10,999 nt of DNA from Botryococcus braunii (taxonomy: Eukaryota; Chlorophyta; Trebouxiophyceae): contig MVGU01001596.1 of NCBI GenBank assembly GCA_002005505.1, forward strand, positions 62,501 to 73,499, read 5' to 3'. The position numbers were made by a program, and so were the translations under genes. This document shows, piece by piece, positions 7,767 to 10,999 of the stretch. Every line of letters begins with the position of its first letter. The first letter of the stretch is position 1. The notes beneath the pieces were generated by a model. It was not told where the DNA came from. It saw nothing but the letters and a program-made list of their open reading frames with translations, and made no database searches.

Positions 7767-7792
7767 ATGGCAGAACTCTAGAGTTCTGCCAT
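7767..7792. repeat. 26-nt perfect palindrome, left arm
   Basis: The half-site ATGGCAGAACTCT is followed at once by its exact reverse complement, with no spacer, centred on the CTAGAG core. It lies 33 nt from the inner end of the big inverted repeat. It could form a small cruciform or be a dimeric binding site, but no known site is recognised. Confidence 0.85.
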
Positions 7793-7928
7793 CCCTTACT
7801 CAACCTCTAAGATTGTTCACAGTGTTATAATAGTGAAAGAACATTTAGTGACTTTCCCTCAGAAGAGTAAAAGTGGCCAGGCTTCTCTAAAGCAATCACT
7901 GTGAACAATCTTAGAGGTTGAGTAAGGG

Positions 7929-7954
7929 ATGGCAGAACTCTAGAGTTCTGCCAT
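7929..7954. repeat. 26-nt perfect palindrome, right arm
   Basis: Mirror copy of the palindrome at 7767-7792, with the same 26 nt. Confidence 0.85.
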
Positions 7955-8052
7955 AATTGATCTGGACTGATTCCATTTCGGAGAAAGAGAGTAATGCAAT
8001 CTGACGCGTTCTTGCGAGAAAGGATATAGGCAGCAGGCATGAAGGGCTCGGT

Positions 8053-8198
8053 ACTTGTTAGGGACTGAAAGAGCACTCCGGGTGCTTATCTCTGATCAGT
8101 TGCCACAAGTATCAACACATAGTCGGGCTCTGCTTGCTCTCCTACACACAGCAAGAGACCCGACCGAGCTTAACACCCTTCGTGCCGGGACATACAGG
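8053..8198 (+). repeat. 146-bp direct repeat, copy outside right LTR
   Basis: Mirror of 7523-7668. It matches 8381-8526 except at 8060 (A against T). The repeat ends exactly where the proposed LTR begins with TG at 8199. Confidence 0.9.
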
Positions 8199-8550
8199 TG
8201 GAGTGCTGCAACTTAGTGTAACTTGCATGAACAATTGATTAGGAAGAGGTCTAGATAAGCGTATTAGAATGTTGCTAATGCTTGGCTCATCGAACAATGG
8301 TAATGCGAACTATCTGTCGATGCGTAGAAGAGGTAGTTTGAATTCCTTGGCGTTGAGAGAGAGCAAGAAGCAATGTAATGACTTGTTTGGGACTGAAAGA
8401 GCACTCCGGGTGCTTATCTCTGATCAGTTGCCACAAGTATCAACACATAGTCGGGCTCTGCTTGCTCTCCTACACACAGCAAGAGACCCGACCGAGCTTA
8501 ACACCCTTCGTGCCGGGACATACAGGGAACATTACGCCCAGAATTGTACA
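8199..8550 (+). repeat. Probable 5' LTR of the right copia copy
   Basis: It begins TGGAGTGC and ends GAATTGTACA next to the primer-binding site. It is the mirror of 7171-7522 with substitutions at 8248 and 8420. The outer boundary carries the same uncertainty as the left copy. Confidence 0.5.
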
Positions 8551-8574
8551 GGTTATGGGCCCACCAACTCTTGA
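8269..8574 (+). CDS. Possible 101-residue leader ORF, right copy
   Basis: Mirror of the frame at 7147-7452, with one residue changed (Ser for Cys in the repeat-encoded part, from the 8420 substitution). It starts at ATG with A at -3 and T at +4, so a moderate context. The stop lies 33 nt before the ATG at 8608. The same doubts apply: it crosses the LTR end and the primer-binding site. Confidence 0.25.
   Translation: MLLMLGSSNNGNANYLSMRRRGSLNSLALRESKKQCNDLFGTERALRVLISDQLPQVSTHSRALLALLHTARDPTELNTLRAGTYREHYAQNCTGYGPTNS
8381..8526 (+). repeat. 146-bp direct repeat, copy inside right LTR
   Basis: Same sequence as 8053-8198, offset 328 nt. It is translated within the leader ORF at 8269-8574. Confidence 0.9.
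8551..8566 (+). promoter_or_regulatory. Primer-binding site, half-tRNA type, right copy
   Basis: GGTTATGGGCCCACCA directly follows the LTR end TGTACA. It is identical to 7155-7170 on the other strand and complementary to the initiator tRNA-Met anticodon arm. Confidence 0.8.
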
Positions 8575-8607
8575 GCTGGGCAACTGAAAGTATGTTCCGA
8601 GCCTACG

Positions 8608-9132
8608 ATGGGACGAACGAAGCAGAGCGGAAGGATGTCGGCCGGCGGTAAAAGACCTTTTATTCCCCCACCTCCTTCACCACCTACATATGATAGCCTG
8701 AGGCGAGCTGGAGGAGATACGGGACCGAGAACACCAGAAGAACGAGCATTTCTAGTGAAGGATTTTGTCAGCCGTGCGTACGGACTGGGCAAAGTCGAAC
8801 AGCCTCAGTGGTTCAGACGACGATTCTCTGCTTACCCAGCCTACAAAGTAACTGCGTGGGAGTGTTCATTCATCAACGCGGATCCAGGCTTCGTCACGCG
8901 AGCATTATTTGAGCGGCATCTACAACAGATCGGAGGACCCAGCAAACCCGAGTATTGGGAAGAAAGGGCAGCCTACACAGCAGTGGAGTGTGCTCTCGCC
9001 ACTCTTGACGAGGACTTCCTACTTTCCCTTCTGGGCAGCAGAAAAGGATTCAGCCCAGAGGAGTGGTGCACGGACACAGATAACGGAGACGAAGACGGGG
9101 ACTCGCAGCGTTCAGAACCTAACGCAGATTGA
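8608..9132 (+). CDS. Extra 174-residue ORF with histone H3 tail-like N-terminus, right copy
   Basis: The protein is identical to that at 6589-7113; the one base change I see (9084) is synonymous. The start ATGG has A at -3. Visible parts, Met counted: H3-like 1-17, proline-rich with PPTY 17-28, unrecognised central region 40-150 with FVSRAYGLGK and many aromatic residues, acidic tail 155-174. The stop at 9130-9132 is followed by 16 nt and the gag-pol ATG at 9149 in the +1 frame, an arrangement that would allow reinitiation. Identity between arms cannot be used as evidence of selection because the arms may be one and the same sequence. Confidence 0.75.
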   Translation: MGRTKQSGRMSAGGKRPFIPPPPSPPTYDSLRRAGGDTGPRTPEERAFLVKDFVSRAYGLGKVEQPQWFRRRFSAYPAYKVTAWECSFINADPGFVTRALFERHLQQIGGPSKPEYWEERAAYTAVECALATLDEDFLLSLLGSRKGFSPEEWCTDTDNGDEDGDSQRSEPNAD

Positions 9133-9148
9133 GTGACATTCGAGCTAC

Positions 9149-10999
9149 ATGGCGAGAAAGAGATCTAAATCAAGGGAGCCATCAGAGGAGGAGCCCACAA
9201 CAGAGGAGGCGTCTACATCGTCTCCCACACGACAGCCGTGTACACCCAGCACATCAAAGGGCGAGGGAGATGTACTTCCCAAGGTCAAAGCCACCCAAGT
9301 CAAAGTGCATATTAAACTGGATCGTCATGGCACAAATTTTGTGGTATGGGACAATGCCTTTACTGCTGCCAATAGTGCTAAGGGTTCTTTTCCTGCCATT
9401 CAGTCAGCCATGCCTGGGACTATCCATAATGCGGCTGCAATGCTTCTGCTGTATGAGTCAGTTCCAGAGGAATGGTTAGGAGCAGTGTCAAGTAAGCCGT
9501 CAGCATATGATGCATATCTGTTCATTTGCAAGAAATTTGTTGGTGGTTATAACACTCAAGCCAATGCAGACTGGCTGAAGGAAATGTCAAGAGGGATGAG
9601 ACGTGGAGAAACGATCTCTCAGTATGTGTCTAGAATGATAAATCTCAAAGGCTGCTTGAAACGCAACGGCCATGACCTCTTGGATGGTCATGTGGCCACT
9701 CAGATAGTGCAGGGACTGCCAGCAGCAGCTAATCCTCCCGGGCTGTTACCCACTGCAGTAGCTTACCCCCTGGATGAACTGGCAGCTCTCATTTCCACCA
9801 CTGCAGAGGCTTCTGGCTACAACGATGATGGAGAACAGCCTGCCATGGTGATGAAAGCAATGCCTGCTCAACTAGAGACTGCTCCAGCCCCTTCCACTAG
9901 CGGGGCCAATCCCTCCAGACAGCCAGCAGACACAGAATCAAGGGGAGAAGTGAGGGCACGTGCAACTACTGCCACAGAAAGGCCATTTCTGGAGAGACTG
10001 CCGCAAACGTCAAAGGGATGCAGAGACACAACGCAATGTGGTGGCAGCTGTACAGCAACTTGCTGCCATGTGGCCCCAAGGACAGTTTCCTGGTGCACCC
10101 CAGCCACCTCCAAGCGTGCAGCATGCATTCCCAGGCACTGGAGCGTTCCCACTGCTGCACCCTCCTCCAGGCCCACCTTCTCCTCCCTCAGAAGGTATGC
10201 CATACGTGGTATCTTATAATGTGCTGGATGGCAGTAAACACCAACAGTCCAAACAGTCGTGGCTTGTGGACAGTGGAGCGTCTGTACATCTTGTGAACAA
10301 CCTTTCCCTGCTGCATGCCCCTACAGTACATGACCACCCTATTCCACTGCTGCTTGCTACATCTGATGCCACTGGGGGTATTGTTGCTACTGGGTCAGTG
10401 TGTCTCATGTCCTCTCAGCATATTCCAGTGTGGCTGCATCATGTCCAGTGTGTTCCCTCAGCCACCACCAATATTCTATCAGTATCTGCTGCCTGCGTGA
10501 TGGAATCCGGTTCAGTACAGATAGACTGGGAGCATTCACTGCTGTCTCAGGACCGAGTGGTTGGCAGATGCCTGTGAAACCAGAGAATGGCCTCTATTAT
10601 ATTACAACTGCCTCCCAGTAGCACCAGTGAAGGTTCCTTATTCAGTGACAGCTGCCCTGAAGAAGAAATGCTCCAAAGGTCAAAGCCATGACTGTGCCAA
10701 ACGTTTTCTGTGGCACAGCAGATTGGGACACCCAGGAGACCCATGGATGAAACGCCTGAGCAGTGAGCAACTGGTTACTGGTCTAACACCTTAATGTCCC
10801 CTGTGAAAAGTGTCCTAAGTACTGTGAAGCATGCATTGAGGGGAAGCATGCACGTCCGTCATTTGTGAAAGCTCTAGACCTGCTGAGAAACCCTTGACAG
10901 AATCCACATTGACACTGTGGTCCCATATCACCAGCAGCCATACTGGGGAACGCTTTGGGTAACTGTAACTGATGAGGCATCTGGGTGGAAGTGCAGTGA
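9149..10999 (+). pseudogene. gag-pol: Copia Gag-Pol, right copy, frameshifted and partial
   Basis: The first 269 residues equal the left copy. A missing G at 9953-9955 shifts the frame just before the zinc knuckle, so the frame opened at 9149 ends at 10219 after unrelated residues. A second lesion at about 9974 leads into a third frame that reads the rest of the knuckle, the protease DSGAS and onward to about 10494, where a lost C shifts it again. More single-base losses follow at about 10602, 10786, 10806, 10865, 10890, 10920, 10942 and 10955. Two residue changes relative to the left copy are seen in the proline-rich stretch before the protease (D343G, S353Y). The window stops in the integrase region soon after the first catalytic Asp. 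It is either a decaying copy or low-quality sequence. Confidence 0.85.

Larger units (their letters stand above)
4713..7824 (-). repeat. Left arm of large near-perfect inverted repeat
   Basis: Positions pair with 7897-10999 such that the two coordinates sum to 15721 all the way from the centre to about 5766, meaning no net indel over 2 kb. Substitutions I found in this part are at 6637/9084, 7301/8420, 7473/8248, 7661/8060 and 7746/7975. Farther out, the right arm loses single bases. It contains the LTR, primer-binding site, the 174-residue ORF and the first third of gag-pol. Arms this alike are either a very recent inverted duplication or a technical fold-back. Confidence 0.97.
7669..8052. 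other. Palindrome centre: inner arms and 72-nt spacer, no gene
   Basis: The inner arms (7669-7824 and 7897-8052) lie outside the element boundaries proposed here and are mirror images. The spacer at 7825-7896 is single copy and AT-leaning. Each arm has a short open frame pointing to the centre with ILSRKNASDCITLFLRKGIS, loosely ankyrin-like in spacing, but too short and starting from GTG. I regard this as probably not a gene. The spacer does not look like the PacBio hairpin adapter as I remember it. Confidence 0.6.
7897..10999 (+). repeat. Right arm of large near-perfect inverted repeat
   Basis: Mirror of about 4713-7824, running to the window end. There are no indels from 7897 to about 9950. 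I then count 11 single-base deletions by 10955, nearly all shortening a run of two to four identical bases. The abrupt change in indel density within one arm suggests reduced consensus quality towards the right end. Confidence 0.97.
8199..10999 (+). mobile_element. Ty1/copia retrotransposon, right copy, cut by window end
   Basis: Head-to-head partner of the element at 1344-7522. It carries the same LTR, primer-binding site and 174-residue ORF, and the Gag-to-integrase part of gag-pol on the plus strand. Its gag-pol is frame-disrupted from about 9953. If the palindrome is technical, this is not an independent copy. Confidence 0.85.

Noticed and set aside
7645..7830. Ankyrin-like short ORF in the inner arms
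   Set aside because: It starts at GTG, is only about 60 residues, and has one loose resemblance to an ankyrin helix pair. Not enough for a gene call.
7825..7896. Residual sequencing hairpin adapter at the palindrome centre
   Set aside because: The 72-nt spacer does not resemble the PacBio hairpin adapter as I remember it, and it is longer. A fold-back by another route remains possible.
8608..8625. N-myristoylation of the Met-Gly start of the extra ORF
   Set aside because: Arg directly after the Gly is unfavourable in the usual consensus, so a myristoyl signal is unlikely.

Overview
This is eukaryotic repeat DNA with no ordinary host gene that I can recognise. The main content is a Ty1/copia (Pseudoviridae-type) LTR retrotransposon present twice, head to head, plus an older and more diverged hairpin-like inverted repeat at the left end. 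The probable primer-binding site pairs with the anticodon-arm part of initiator tRNA-Met, in a form I remember as closer to plant than animal tRNA-iMet. Together with the algal/plant look of the copia polyprotein this suggests a green alga or other green-lineage eukaryote, but that is an inference and the species cannot be read from the window.

Layout. Positions 1-1071 are a diverged inverted repeat (arms 1-549 and 699-1071, spacer 550-698) carrying decayed open-frame pieces of an unrecognised protein. Positions 1072-1343 hold nothing I recognise. Positions 1344-6572 (minus strand) are an intact 1742-residue gag-pol with zinc knuckle, protease, integrase, reverse transcriptase and RNase H. 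Upstream of it on the same strand are a 174-residue extra ORF (6589-7113), a half-tRNA primer-binding site (7155-7170) and a probable 5' LTR (about 7171-7522). From 7824 leftwards the sequence is mirrored, nearly base for base, by 7897-10999 around a 72-nt spacer (7825-7896). The right copy therefore repeats the LTR, primer-binding site, 174-residue ORF and the start of gag-pol on the plus strand. Its gag-pol is broken by single-base deletions from about 9953 onward, and the window ends inside its integrase region. No 3' LTR is visible for either copy.

How the parts work together. The 5' LTR would drive one RNA primed by a tRNA-iMet fragment. That RNA would carry the 174-residue ORF first and gag-pol second, 16 nt apart and in different frames. 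Gag-pol supplies particle, protease, integrase and reverse transcriptase/RNase H. The role of the 174-residue protein is unknown. Its N-terminus closely resembles the histone H3 tail, with methionine where H3 has lysine 9 and with Arg8, Ser10, Gly12, Gly13 and Lys14 kept. This is the most interesting observation here: a candidate retrotransposon-encoded histone-tail mimic that could interfere with H3K9 silencing. The function is a hypothesis; the similarity is seen directly.

Caution. The near-perfect 3.1-kb palindrome, with deletions accumulating only towards the right end, may be an assembly or amplification fold-back instead of genomic structure.
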